Origin: CAMBDR01 sp046597185
Lineage (GTDB): Bacteria; Pseudomonadota; Gammaproteobacteria; Burkholderiales; Burkholderiaceae_D
Reading direction: 5' to 3'
Length of the DNA stretch: 12,842 nt
Assembly (NCBI GenBank): GCA_046597185.1
Contig: JBKJLF010000641.1
Span: forward strand, 1-12,842
Of the stretch, positions 1-7,065 are shown in pieces. The notes under the pieces are model-generated. The model saw only the letters and a program-made list of their open reading frames with translations. It was not told the DNA's origin and ran no database searches. A program made the position numbers and the translations under genes. Every line of letters starts with the position of its first letter. Within the stretch, counting starts at the first letter, position 1.

Positions 1-168
1 GCCAAAATGAAAGGCATCATTGTAGTCAAAGGCCATGGTTGGGACAATGCAGTGGGGCATGTTACCTTATGGAATGGTTTTACTTGTGCTGACAGTTGTC
101 ATTTGATGGCCGACCCAGACAATGGCCGATTTGTACCCGATATTGCCGCCATTTGGATTTTGCCATGA
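1..168 (+). CDS. tae4: Type VI secretion amidase effector Tae4, C-terminal fragment
   Basis: This is the last 55 residues of a gene cut by the left window edge, read in frame 1 to the TGA at 166-168. Tae4 effectors are T6SS-delivered amidases that cleave cell-wall peptide cross-links in the periplasm of competing bacteria. Visible here are a GIIVVKGHGW strand and then AVGHVTLWNG, whose His (window residue 20) fits the catalytic His of the family. A CADSC motif follows, whose two Cys could form the C-terminal disulfide seen in Tae4 structures, and the end reads IWILP. The catalytic Cys would lie upstream, outside the window. The stop overlaps the start of the next gene, a Tai4-type immunity protein, as ATGA. 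This pairing is the strongest support for the call. Family assignment is from recognition of the C-terminal pattern; the effector's completeness cannot be judged. Confidence 0.75.
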   Translation, partial: AKMKGIIVVKGHGWDNAVGHVTLWNGFTCADSCHLMADPDNGRFVPDIAAIWILP

Positions 169-542
169 ACCGCCTCCTCACTGCCCTGTTGCTACTTATT
201 TGCGCGCTGGCCATGGCCTCGCAAACCACCCAAGCGCAGCACATGACCGCCAAATACGATCAACAGACCCTCCTGAAAAATTGGGCTTTAAGTATTTGTC
301 TGGCGCAAGTGGCCAAAGACGAACGCACGGCAGACGATGCCGGGCTGACCGCCAGTGCCTACCTTGAATACGGCAAACAAGGCTTGGAAGCCTATGCCGA
401 AATCAGAAAATTGGTCAATAAATACAAAGATTTGCATTATGACGGATCAGTCAAAGGCGAGTACAACACCATGAAGTGTATTGACCTGTTCCACAGCAAA
501 GAGTTAAACCTGCTAACGTCGCGACTGGTGAAAAAGGGTTAA
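165..542 (+). CDS. tai4: Type VI secretion amidase immunity protein, Tai4 family
   Basis: This 125-residue protein would neutralise the cognate Tae4 amidase in the periplasm. The ATG at 165 overlaps the effector stop (ATGA), implying translational coupling and co-expression of toxin and antidote. The open frame extends 23 codons further upstream, but those codons lie inside the effector gene. Starting at 165 gives a clean secretory signal: MNR, a hydrophobic core LLTALLLLICALAMA, and a likely signal peptidase site after TTQA. The mature part carries LLKNWALSICLAQVA, SAYLEYGKQGLEAY and a late Cys in MKCIDLF. These match the helical Tai4 fold, including two Cys that could pair. The mature length of about 100 residues is normal for the family. 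No other T6SS component is visible in the window, so it cannot be said whether the pair belongs to a T6SS cluster or is an orphan effector module. Confidence 0.85.
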   Translation: MNRLLTALLLLICALAMASQTTQAQHMTAKYDQQTLLKNWALSICLAQVAKDERTADDAGLTASAYLEYGKQGLEAYAEIRKLVNKYKDLHYDGSVKGEYNTMKCIDLFHSKELNLLTSRLVKKG

Positions 543-548
543 TGAAGC

Positions 549-566
549 AAAAACGGGTAACCCCGT
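549..566 (-). terminator. Possible weak terminator of the racemase-family gene
   Basis: On the minus strand a 5-bp stem ACGGG/CCCGT (loop GTTA, 553-566) is followed by five T residues (A549-A553 on the plus strand). It lies about 115 nt past the stop of the racemase gene and just after the tai4 stop on the other strand. The stem is short, so this is tentative. Confidence 0.35.
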
Positions 567-680
567 GCTTGGAAAATATATTCCAACAGGCTGCCAATCC
601 GCGCTAAACCAACGCTACTTCAAACCTCACCACATTGCACGTTGCCCGGTGGGAAACTGGATGGTAGTGTTGTCGGACGC

Positions 681-1382
681 TCAGTTTGTGCCGTTGGCCT
701 TGAGCAAACAAGTTTGCGCCAATAACTTGACCGGGTCGATAATTTCAAATCCATGCCAAACTTCACTGGTAATTGCCATCGATAACTCGGTACACCCCAG
801 CAAAAGATAATTCAAGCCCATACTTTGCCGCATCCTGTCGCCCACAGCCGCGATTGATTGCAAGGCTTCTATGCCAGGGTGCATGCAAGTGGCTTTAATA
901 CCGTAGGATTCATTATAAATAGCTTGAGTGATCAATTCTTGATCGGCGAGTGGAGGTGCAACTACTTCGATACCCAGTTTATCGAAACAATGGGCATAAA
1001 GTTGTGAATGCACAGTCGCCTCGGTCGCAAGTAAGCCAATTTTTACCCCTCGATGGCTTTGCGCTAAAAACACGCCTGTATTTTGTACCATGTTTATCAA
1101 TGGCAAATTGGTTTGCGAGACAATTTCATCGAAAAAAATATGCGCGGTATTGCACACCATGACGCCAAAATGCGCACCAGCCAGTTGCAGGTAGTTTATG
1201 CCATGCACAATCATGGGCACGGGGCTTTCTGCCTCGTTCATAAAGGCATTACTGCGATGTGGCACGCGGGGGTCGGAATAGAGCACAAACGGTATATGTT
1301 GCTCATCCTGAGTTGCCGTTGTACGTTGTGGAAGTGAGTCATGATTATACATCGGCCCCACTGAACAAAAATACCGCAACAC
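681..1382 (-). CDS. Aspartate/glutamate racemase family protein
   Basis: This is a 233-residue cytoplasmic protein of the Asp/Glu/hydantoin racemase superfamily (RacX/YgeA-like), which interconverts amino-acid enantiomers by a two-cysteine mechanism. Both catalytic Cys motifs are present: VMVCNTAH with Cys77 and LLLGCTEL with Cys197. The segment HIPFVLYSDPRVPHRS matches the first half of the domain. The substrate cannot be told from sequence. The first ~25 residues are odd: family members begin with a beta strand and a GGMGP-like turn, but here only a degraded SVGPM remains and several residues seem missing. The frame starts at a GTG (1382), preceded by TAAGG nine bases upstream. An ATG at residue 11 is a poorer choice because it removes the only trace of the GP turn. 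The N-terminus may be eroded and the enzyme impaired. It is a single gene, followed in the same direction by nothing before the opposing tai4. Confidence 0.8.
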   Translation of the reverse strand: MLRYFCSVGPMYNHDSLPQRTTATQDEQHIPFVLYSDPRVPHRSNAFMNEAESPVPMIVHGINYLQLAGAHFGVMVCNTAHIFFDEIVSQTNLPLINMVQNTGVFLAQSHRGVKIGLLATEATVHSQLYAHCFDKLGIEVVAPPLADQELITQAIYNESYGIKATCMHPGIEALQSIAAVGDRMRQSMGLNYLLLGCTELSMAITSEVWHGFEIIDPVKLLAQTCLLKANGTN

Positions 1383-1410
1383 CTGATAATGCCTTACTCA
1401 GACCAACCTG

Positions 1411-1428
1411 GCACTATTGCAATAGCGC
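1411..1428. repeat. Near-perfect 18-bp palindrome between the protease and racemase genes
   Basis: The bases GCACTATTGCAATAGCGC form a palindrome whose central 12 bp (1414-1425) are perfect. It lies in the 59-nt gap just downstream of the metalloprotease stop and upstream of the racemase start. With no loop and no T-run it is not a typical terminator. A dimeric regulator site is possible, but this is inference. Confidence 0.4.
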
Positions 1429-1441
1429 TTATGGCACAAGC

Positions 1442-3316
1442 TTACCGCGTCACCGTCAAAGTATAAGCACCCGCCCCGGCATACGACACCAGCACCACCC
1501 GATACAACCCTGCCCCCGCCGCATAGCTGATGTTTTCAGCCGAAGTCGGGCCATTGCTCTCTGCCACCTTGGCCCAAGTGCCGGTGCTGCCCTGCTTTTC
1601 CAGCCGCATATCAAAATCCACCCCACTGGTGGTAGGGCCGACCAGCTTTACCGTCAAGGTGCCGCCAGCATACTGAAAGCCCGCACTCGGTTGAACCGCT
1701 TGCCCACCCGAAACCAGGCTACCGGTATAAGTATCCACCTTGGGCGGGGTGGCACTGCCTATGGTGACGCTGATATTGGCCGCAGGCACGCCGATATTGC
1801 TGACGCTGAAACCGGAATTAGTGTTATTCCACCATTTGGCATTGGTGCCATGCGAGGTCAGGTTATTCGGTGTGCTGTCATTAAAAGTTTTATAGCTCAC
1901 ACCATCGTACAGATCGGTGCTGTCGCCATAATTGACCTTATTCTCCGGGTCACGCCGCCCGTCAGCGTGCTCCAGCTGTACATAAGGATGCCATTCATTC
2001 GAATTGCTACCCGCCGGGTCGATATGCCAAACCGCCAAACCATCATCCGGTTGATGGGTATTTTGCCCGGTTTTGGTAATGCCTTCCAAATAAAATGCTT
2101 CATTGGTATTGGCTTGATTGGTCCAACGATACACAGCATGGCCGTTGGCCGCAATAGTGATCGGCCCTTTCGGTGCCGAGGCATTCAATGCCGGGTTCAG
2201 TTCAGTCACCGTGTCCCAACCTGCGTTATAGCGGAAAAACGCATTGGGCAAAGTGGGACGCAACTTGCTGGCAGACCCGACCGAGCCATAACCCATGATG
2301 CAAAAATTGGCCGCCGAACCCAAAGAACTGCCATCATAGTCATACAGATCTGGCCAGTTGAACAGTAAATGGCCGGACTCATGCACAAACGTGCCAATCG
2401 CCAGCGAGGTGCTCATGTTCGAAATTTGATAGCCATTGGTACACACGCCATTGTTGCAAAACGGCGTATTCAAATACCCCTGATGCGGCCACAAACCTTG
2501 CGACCAACCGCCATCAGTTTCGCCTGCATAAAAGAAATTCAAGCCGCGAATGCGCTTGTTGCTATCGGTACTAAGCGTCGAAAAATCAAAGCCTTTCCCC
2601 TTCAACCAGGCCAAGGCTTCACCAATCAATTCTTGCGCCCGATTGCCAAAGGGTTGATTGGGATCGGTGTAGTAGGATTTTTTATTCCTGGCCGTAAAGT
2701 AAGCAGGAATGGTATTGGTGTAATCAAGCTTGCCACCCGAGGCAGATGAATAATAGCCGCGCACCGATTGCGCATTGCCAAACCCGGTATAGTTGGTGCT
2801 GTTTAAAAACGCATCAACCTGGGTTTGGGTCATGGTGCCCGCTTGATCCGGGAATTGCACCATCACCGTCAAACCCTTGACCGCCCCGGTGACCGGAGCC
2901 AAACTGGCCGCATCCGCCCCTTTTGCCAGACTATTGTGCTGTGGCCCCATCAAACGGGCATGATTGGCCTCAGCAATCGCTGCCTTGGCGGCCGTACTCA
3001 AACCCGCTTGCACACCCTTGCCTGCAATCAGGCGTTGGCCCTGGTTGCTGGCCAACACCCCGGTGGAAACCAGACTATCTCCCTTGGCGCTTACCTCGGC
3101 ATAACAATAACCTTTCTTGGTGGCATCATAGACCACCAACGCACCGTCCTTGGTACGCTGCTCAGCGTAATACGAGTTACCATCGACCGTCAATTGCAAG
3201 CGCTCCCCATTGGGTTGGCTTACCTGAATCGGCACATTTTGATACGGCACCCCGGCAAAAACCGAAGAAAATGCGGCAGCCAACACACTGGCCAGTGTGA
3301 TTTTTTTCATATTCAT
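1442..3316 (-). CDS. Secreted M6 family zinc metalloprotease with C-terminal PPC-like domain
   Basis: This 624-residue exported protease resembles the immune inhibitor A (M6) family. A signal peptide spans residues 1-21 (MNMKK, hydrophobic core, cleavage after VFA). A propeptide-like region follows to about 147. The catalytic domain starts near GLTVMVQFPD (149-157). It contains the zinc motif HESGH (312-316), extended as HESGHLLFNWPDLYD; the Asp at 323 fits the third M6 ligand. IMGYGS (340-345) is the expected Met turn. Residues from about 530 to the end (DTYTGSLVSGG to AYTLTVTR) look like a bacterial pre-peptidase C-terminal (PPC) domain, usually removed after secretion. The ATG at 3316 has GGAG six bases upstream and is preferred over the internal ATG at 3310. 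A strong promoter lies about 60 nt upstream. It probably degrades extracellular protein, for nutrition or virulence; which is not decidable here. Confidence 0.93.
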   Translation of the reverse strand: MNMKKITLASVLAAAFSSVFAGVPYQNVPIQVSQPNGERLQLTVDGNSYYAEQRTKDGALVVYDATKKGYCYAEVSAKGDSLVSTGVLASNQGQRLIAGKGVQAGLSTAAKAAIAEANHARLMGPQHNSLAKGADAASLAPVTGAVKGLTVMVQFPDQAGTMTQTQVDAFLNSTNYTGFGNAQSVRGYYSSASGGKLDYTNTIPAYFTARNKKSYYTDPNQPFGNRAQELIGEALAWLKGKGFDFSTLSTDSNKRIRGLNFFYAGETDGGWSQGLWPHQGYLNTPFCNNGVCTNGYQISNMSTSLAIGTFVHESGHLLFNWPDLYDYDGSSLGSAANFCIMGYGSVGSASKLRPTLPNAFFRYNAGWDTVTELNPALNASAPKGPITIAANGHAVYRWTNQANTNEAFYLEGITKTGQNTHQPDDGLAVWHIDPAGSNSNEWHPYVQLEHADGRRDPENKVNYGDSTDLYDGVSYKTFNDSTPNNLTSHGTNAKWWNNTNSGFSVSNIGVPAANISVTIGSATPPKVDTYTGSLVSGGQAVQPSAGFQYAGGTLTVKLVGPTTSGVDFDMRLEKQGSTGTWAKVAESNGPTSAENISYAAGAGLYRVVLVSYAGAGAYTLTVTR

Positions 3317-3346
3317 GTCTCACTCCAATTAGTTATTTTAGTTTTC

Positions 3347-3375
3347 GCGCAATATTTATTTAAAATATTCTGCGC
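3347..3375. promoter_or_regulatory. 29-bp interrupted palindrome at the protease transcription start
   Basis: GCGC, AATATTT, a 5-nt spacer, AAATATT, two bases and GCGC form nested inverted repeats. The inner 7-bp arms at 3351-3357 and 3363-3369 are perfect. The element begins almost exactly at the start of transcription predicted from the adjacent promoter. It could therefore be an operator or a hairpin at the 5' end of the mRNA. Its structure is seen directly; its role is inferred. Confidence 0.55.
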
Positions 3376-3382
3376 TGGTAAC

Positions 3383-3411
3383 AGTATCGTGGCAAGTTTG
3401 ACCCATGTCAA
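3383..3411 (-). promoter_or_regulatory. Sigma70-type promoter of the M6 protease gene
   Basis: The minus strand carries a perfect -35 box TTGACA (3406-3411), a 17-nt spacer and a -10 box GATACT (3383-3388, 4 of 6 matches to TATAAT). Transcription would start near 3376, giving an untranslated leader of about 60 nt before the protease ATG. Confidence 0.7.
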
Positions 3412-3673
3412 TAGTCATAAAATAACACTATGTTAAAAATTAAGGAATTTTGTCCCAACTTTAACAAATTATCCTGATAACGAAATGATATTTTGAAAAA
3501 CCCAGGAAAAACGCGTGAAAATCTGGTATCCGGGCTGATTCTCAAATTTTGCCAACCACTCCCATTTCATCCTCAGAGCGAACCATTCTCCCAACATCCA
3601 TACAAATTCAGCGCGCTGCATGCACAAACTTACTTTAACAAGCACAAATCAATGTTACTCTTGCGTTTAGCAA

Positions 3674-3679
3674 TATAAT
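3674..3679 (+). promoter_or_regulatory. Candidate -10 box for the histidine kinase gene
   Basis: A perfect TATAAT lies 85 nt upstream of the kinase ATG. No good -35 box is visible at 16-18 nt spacing (the bases there read about AATGTT), so an activator may be needed or the match may be chance. Confidence 0.4.
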
Positions 3680-3764
3680 CAATGGCGCAGAACACAAAGA
3701 CCCAAATCAAACAGATAACCAGATAAAACCGAAAGCAAGCTCATTTGCTGATAAAGGACGTAAT

Positions 3765-6062
3765 ATGCCAGTAGCTGTACCCAAAGCGCAGCCCAAAAAC
3801 ACTGCCCGGCTTCTGCTATTCTTCGTTTTCCTGACCTTTGGCGCAATCATTGGCCAAACCTGGTGGTCGGTGACGGAAGATCGTGAGCTGACGCTTAACA
3901 CCGAAAAGAAAAATGCCCTGACTGCGGTTCGCTTGCTGGAAGAACACGCCTTGCAAACCCTGCGTGATGTGGATCGTAACCTCGATAGCGTGGTCACCGC
4001 CATCATTGCGGCCAGTTATAACCGCGAAATTAACGAGGGCTTTTTACGCGAATTTGTTGACACCGACAAGACAGATAGCCGCTACCTCAGCACCTTGCAA
4101 TTCACCACCCCCAAAGGCGAGAGTCTGGTCAGTTCACTGGCGTATCCGGCCCATCAAATCGACTTGCCTGATCGACCTTACATTCCCTTTCTACTGTCCC
4201 ACCAAAATCAAAAGAGTACGATCATCGGGCGCGCCTTCATGCGCTATTACGACCGCAAACTGGTAGTGCCACTGGCGCGCAATATCTTCAATAAAGAAGG
4301 CAAATTTATCGGCATCATCGGCATGGATATCAGCGTTTCCTATTTTAGTGAGGTGTATGCCCGTATTGCGAGCGGTGGCAAGGCCTTGGTCAGCTTGTTT
4401 TCCGATGAAGGATATGTCATTGTGCGCTCACCATTCGATGAACGCTTTTTGAGTCTGGATATTTCAAAATCACCGGCCATGGCAAAATGGCAATCCAAGC
4501 CAGAAGAAGGCTCGTTTGTTGATAGCTTTTTTCTGGGTGACAAAAACGCGGTGCCACGTCTGTATTCTTACCGAAAAATTAAGAATTTTGGTGTTACAGC
4601 GGTATTTGCGCGCGATATTGACAGTATTCTACGCGACTGGCGTACCCGCACCTTAGGCAATATTGCTTATGCAGGCGCATTTATCGGGATTCACTTAATC
4701 CTGACTTATTTCCTTGCCAAACATATCAACCGCTTGCATGATTCAGAGCTTTCCCTGCAAAACAATATTGTGCGACTCAATCAATCCGAAGCGTCACTCC
4801 GAATCAGCGAAACCAAATTTATTGGCATGTTCCAACATTCGCCTGTGCCGCTTTCTGTGATGCGGCTGGCCGATGAATTCATTTTCGAAGTCAATGATAG
4901 CTTACTCACCCAATTTGGCTATGCGCGCGATGCCTTCATTGGAAAAGCGCTGGTCAATGTCCAATTGTGGGAAGACCAAAGCTCGCATCAACGCTATCTG
5001 GATCAACTACACCAACTTGGCTATGTTGAACATTTTGAAGTACCGATGCAACATCAGAATGGGCAGATTTTATTTTGCTTGTTGTCTGCCCGGATTTTTG
5101 AAAACGAAGGCGAAAAAATGGTCATTTTCTCGCCGATTGATGTGACCCGGCAACGCGAGATCGAAAACGAAATCCGCGAATTAAATACCCAATTGGAAGA
5201 GCGGGTAAGCCAGCGCACCAAAAAACTGGAAAAGAGTAATCTCGAACTGGGCCAAGCGCTGGAATCATTGAAAAATGCCCAGGGCGAATTGTTACGCGCT
5301 GAAAAAATGGCCGCCTTGGGTTCGCTGGTGGCAGGCGTGGCGCATGAGCTCAACACCCCGATTGGCAATAGCGTGACGGTGGCATCCACCCTCAGTGAGT
5401 GGATACAAAAAATGGCGGAAACCATTACCAGCCCCAAACCGAGCCGCACGCTGATGTCCTCGGGCGTGCAGGCATGCGTCTCCGGGGTGGAGATTTTGGT
5501 GCGCAATCTGGACCGCGCGGCTGAATTGGTGATGAGCTTTAAACAAGTGGCGGTGGACCAATCGAGTAATCAAAAACGGAGTTTTGATTTGCGCCAATCG
5601 ATAGAAGAAGTGGTGCGCACGCTGGGGCCAATGTACCAAAAAACGCCCTTTAAATTGGAGATGGATTTAGCCACTGGCATTAGCATGAACAGCTACCCTG
5701 GCGCACTGGGTCAGGTCATCACCAACTTCGTCACCAATGCCTTGGCGCATGCATTTGAAGGCCGCACCAAGGGCATGATGCGAATTCACACCAAAAAAAT
5801 CGGCGACCGGGTAGAAATCGAATTTAGTGATGATGGTGTTGGCATCCCGGAAAAATACATCGCCCGCGTATTTGATCCCTTCTTCACCACCAAACTGGGG
5901 CAAGGCGGTTCCGGGCTGGGCATGCATATTGTGTACAACCTGATCAATGACATATTGGGCGGCAAGATCGAATTGTTCAGCACGCCCGGCGAGGGTACGC
6001 GTTTGGTGGTCAATTTACCGCTTGAAGTGGGCGGCAATGATGAGGATGTCAATGTAAATTAA
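3765..6062 (+). CDS. Membrane sensor histidine kinase (Cache-like sensor, PAS, HisKA, HATPase)
   Basis: This 765-residue inner-membrane sensor kinase autophosphorylates on His in response to a periplasmic signal. In order it has a first membrane segment (about 16-34) and a periplasmic domain (35-295) with Cache-like features such as DLPDRPYIPF and GKFIGIIGMDIS. A second membrane segment (298-318) follows, then a PAS domain (about 345-470), a coiled coil (466-521) and a dimerisation/phosphoacceptor region LVAGVAHELNTPIGN with His527. The ATPase domain has Asn658 in the N box, DDGVGIP (689-695), FDPFFTTK (703-710) and GGSGLG (714-719). All motifs needed for activity are intact. AAGGA six bases before the ATG fixes the start. 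No response regulator gene adjoins it, so the partner is encoded elsewhere. The signal is unknown; Cache domains commonly bind small organic molecules such as amino or carboxylic acids. Confidence 0.95.
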   Translation: MPVAVPKAQPKNTARLLLFFVFLTFGAIIGQTWWSVTEDRELTLNTEKKNALTAVRLLEEHALQTLRDVDRNLDSVVTAIIAASYNREINEGFLREFVDTDKTDSRYLSTLQFTTPKGESLVSSLAYPAHQIDLPDRPYIPFLLSHQNQKSTIIGRAFMRYYDRKLVVPLARNIFNKEGKFIGIIGMDISVSYFSEVYARIASGGKALVSLFSDEGYVIVRSPFDERFLSLDISKSPAMAKWQSKPEEGSFVDSFFLGDKNAVPRLYSYRKIKNFGVTAVFARDIDSILRDWRTRTLGNIAYAGAFIGIHLILTYFLAKHINRLHDSELSLQNNIVRLNQSEASLRISETKFIGMFQHSPVPLSVMRLADEFIFEVNDSLLTQFGYARDAFIGKALVNVQLWEDQSSHQRYLDQLHQLGYVEHFEVPMQHQNGQILFCLLSARIFENEGEKMVIFSPIDVTRQREIENEIRELNTQLEERVSQRTKKLEKSNLELGQALESLKNAQGELLRAEKMAALGSLVAGVAHELNTPIGNSVTVASTLSEWIQKMAETITSPKPSRTLMSSGVQACVSGVEILVRNLDRAAELVMSFKQVAVDQSSNQKRSFDLRQSIEEVVRTLGPMYQKTPFKLEMDLATGISMNSYPGALGQVITNFVTNALAHAFEGRTKGMMRIHTKKIGDRVEIEFSDDGVGIPEKYIARVFDPFFTTKLGQGGSGLGMHIVYNLINDILGGKIELFSTPGEGTRLVVNLPLEVGGNDEDVNVN

Positions 6063-6069
6063 GGCAATG

Positions 6070-6114
6070 CCGACGCCAGGTTTTCTGGCATGCTCAGGCT
6101 TGCCTGTCGGTTTT
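6070..6114 (+). terminator. Likely terminator of the histidine kinase gene
   Basis: CCGAC (6070-6074) pairs with GTCGG (6106-6110), followed directly by TTTT. The pairing can continue with AGG/CCT across a bulge, and a smaller GCCAG/CTGGC hairpin sits inside. The position 8 nt after the kinase stop, before a convergent gene, supports the call. Confidence 0.5.
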
Positions 6115-6141
6115 GCTCAGGGTTCACTTAACATCCAATGC

Positions 6142-6654
6142 TTATCCCGGCACCAACCAAGGAAACAGGGCGCGCCAGAATCTTCCCGGGCACGTTGGGA
6201 AATACCCTGAACCGCGAATTGCAAACCGCGCAAGGCTGTCCACCAGCTCCAGGCCAACCAGCAAGCTTGCCAGATTTTGGGTTGTGAGAATTTGCTGCTG
6301 CTCAATAATCATGCCCATAAAAATATCCACTCCCAATTCATCCACCAGCGGTATCTCGACTTTCGCAGCCTGCGCCAAGGCACGCAATTCTTGCAATAAT
6401 TTGTTGGGAAAAATCACATGGGGGAAGGCATTCAGGTAAAGCAGCGTGACTTCTTTCAAGGCTTGCGCCGCAGCATCCGTAATGGCCAGGTCGGCGCAGC
6501 GATAACGCTCCATCGCCGCAACCCAGGGTAGTTCTTCGATTTGCACCTGGTGCTGCAAATTCAACAATAGTAGGGAACGCCGCTGCCGAAAGGCGCGGTA
6601 GGTGGCGGCATACACTGAGCGCAATGCGCTATCCAAAATACCCGCGCTACGCAC
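6142..6654 (-). CDS. Unrecognised protein, C-terminal part of a probably frameshifted gene
   Basis: This open frame of 170 codons starts with a GTG at 6654 that overlaps the stop of the preceding frame (GTGCGTAG). It has convincing protein character: a long hydrophobic/amphipathic pattern such as SLLLLNLQHQVQIEELPWV, ALKEVTLLYLNAF and KLLQELRALAQAAKVEIPLVDELG. No signal peptide, membrane segment or catalytic motif is identified and no family is assigned. The start region (ILDSALRSVYAATYRAFRQRR) reads as the interior of a helical protein rather than a natural N-terminus. With the tight overlap, this suggests that it and the frame at 6647-6922 were one protein. A true two-gene arrangement with translational coupling cannot be excluded. 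The final ~50 residues look less conserved in character and might also be altered. Confidence 0.55.
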   Translation of the reverse strand: MRSAGILDSALRSVYAATYRAFRQRRSLLLLNLQHQVQIEELPWVAAMERYRCADLAITDAAAQALKEVTLLYLNAFPHVIFPNKLLQELRALAQAAKVEIPLVDELGVDIFMGMIIEQQQILTTQNLASLLVGLELVDSLARFAIRGSGYFPTCPGRFWRALFPWLVPG

Positions 6655-6922
6655 GCCAGCCGGACGGAAATTGTTGGCAGAACTGCCCGTTCAGTTCGGT
6701 TTCCAGCATCAGCGCCAGCAGCCGATCATAAAACGGTGCCCAAATTTCCACCGCCTCCTTTTGCGCCAAAATAAGACGATTGGGTTGAATTTGCTGCAAG
6801 CCATGCACGGTATCAGCCACGGTTTGCACGTGCACCCGGGCACCAAAGCGGCGCGGCGTAGCCAGTGGAATGGGATAAAATCGGAGGTGGGCGAAGAAAG
6901 GGGCAATTTCTGTAAATATCAT
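6647..6922 (-). CDS. Unrecognised protein, N-terminal part of a probably frameshifted gene
   Basis: This 91-residue open frame begins at ATG 6922, only 13 nt past the 3' end of the tRNA-Gln gene. Upstream TTG and GTG codons in frame are alternatives, and no Shine-Dalgarno sequence is seen for any of them. It reads smoothly through RFYPIPLATPRRF, QPNRLILAQKEAVEIWAPFYDRLLALMLE and NGQFCQQFPSGW before stopping at TAG. The next frame resumes in the +1 frame with protein of the same style. It is not recognised as a named family. Probably it is the front of one roughly 260-residue protein broken by a single-base change or a sequencing error. Its closeness to the tRNA suggests transcription from the tRNA promoter. 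Confidence 0.5.
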   Translation of the reverse strand: MIFTEIAPFFAHLRFYPIPLATPRRFGARVHVQTVADTVHGLQQIQPNRLILAQKEAVEIWAPFYDRLLALMLETELNGQFCQQFPSGWRA

Positions 6923-6935
6923 CACCAAAGAAAGG

Positions 6936-7007
6936 ATTCGGGGGCTGGATTCGAACCAGCGCCCACCCGGTCCAGAGCCAGGTGTTCTACCGCTGAACTA
7001 TCCCGAA
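6936..7007 (-). tRNA. glnX-like, not assigned: tRNA-Gln (anticodon CTG)
   Basis: All four arms can be folded by eye. The acceptor strands are TTCGGGA (7001-7007) and CCCCGAA (6937-6943). The D arm is GTTC/GAAC with a 7-nt loop. The anticodon arm is CCTGG/CCGGG with loop CTCTGGA, placing anticodon CTG at 6973-6975 for CAG codons. A 5-nt variable loop and a T arm GCTGG-TTCGAAT-CCAGC complete it. The weak first pair U1-A72 is typical of tRNA-Gln. Three oddities stand out: an A7-C66 mismatch closing the acceptor stem, a U (T) at discriminator position 73 where glutaminyl-tRNA synthetases usually see G, and no encoded CCA (TCCT follows). It may need CCA addition and may be suboptimal. Confidence 0.85.
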
Positions 7008-7022
7008 GCAGGTCAAGCTGCC

Positions 7023-7053
7023 ATTTTAGCGCAATCGGCTACCATCCCGGCAA
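7023..7053 (-). promoter_or_regulatory. Candidate promoter of the tRNA-Gln gene
   Basis: On the minus strand a -10 box TAAAAT (7023-7028, 5 of 6 matches) ends 15 nt before the mature tRNA 5' end. The best -35 match, TTGCCG (7048-7053), is weak, with a long 19-nt spacer. The bases after the -10 (GGCAGC) are GC-rich, as in many stable-RNA promoters. Confidence 0.45.
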
Positions 7054-7065
7054 TTCAATCATCAA

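Larger units (their letters stand above)
3317..3764. other. Divergent AT-rich intergenic region
   Basis: This 448-bp region separates the divergently transcribed protease and histidine kinase genes. It holds the protease promoter and palindrome at its left end and a candidate kinase -10 box at its right end. A 61-codon frame at 3493-3678 has no ribosome binding site or recognisable features and is not called. Nothing else is recognised in 3412-3670 beyond AT-rich sequence. Confidence 0.6.

Noticed and set aside
1259..2368. A 369-codon open frame on the plus strand
   Set aside because: It lies antisense to the M6 protease and racemase genes, which have clear motifs and starts. Its translation has no domain and is rich in His/Arg/Pro runs typical of a shadow frame.
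2825..3436. A 203-codon plus-strand open frame
   Set aside because: Antisense to the protease N-terminus and its promoter; no ribosome site and no recognisable protein features.
6936..7007. tRNA gene as an integration site for the defence module
   Set aside because: The PARIS genes lie on the 5' side of the tRNA and no second copy of its 3' end was found elsewhere in the window; no integrase gene is present.
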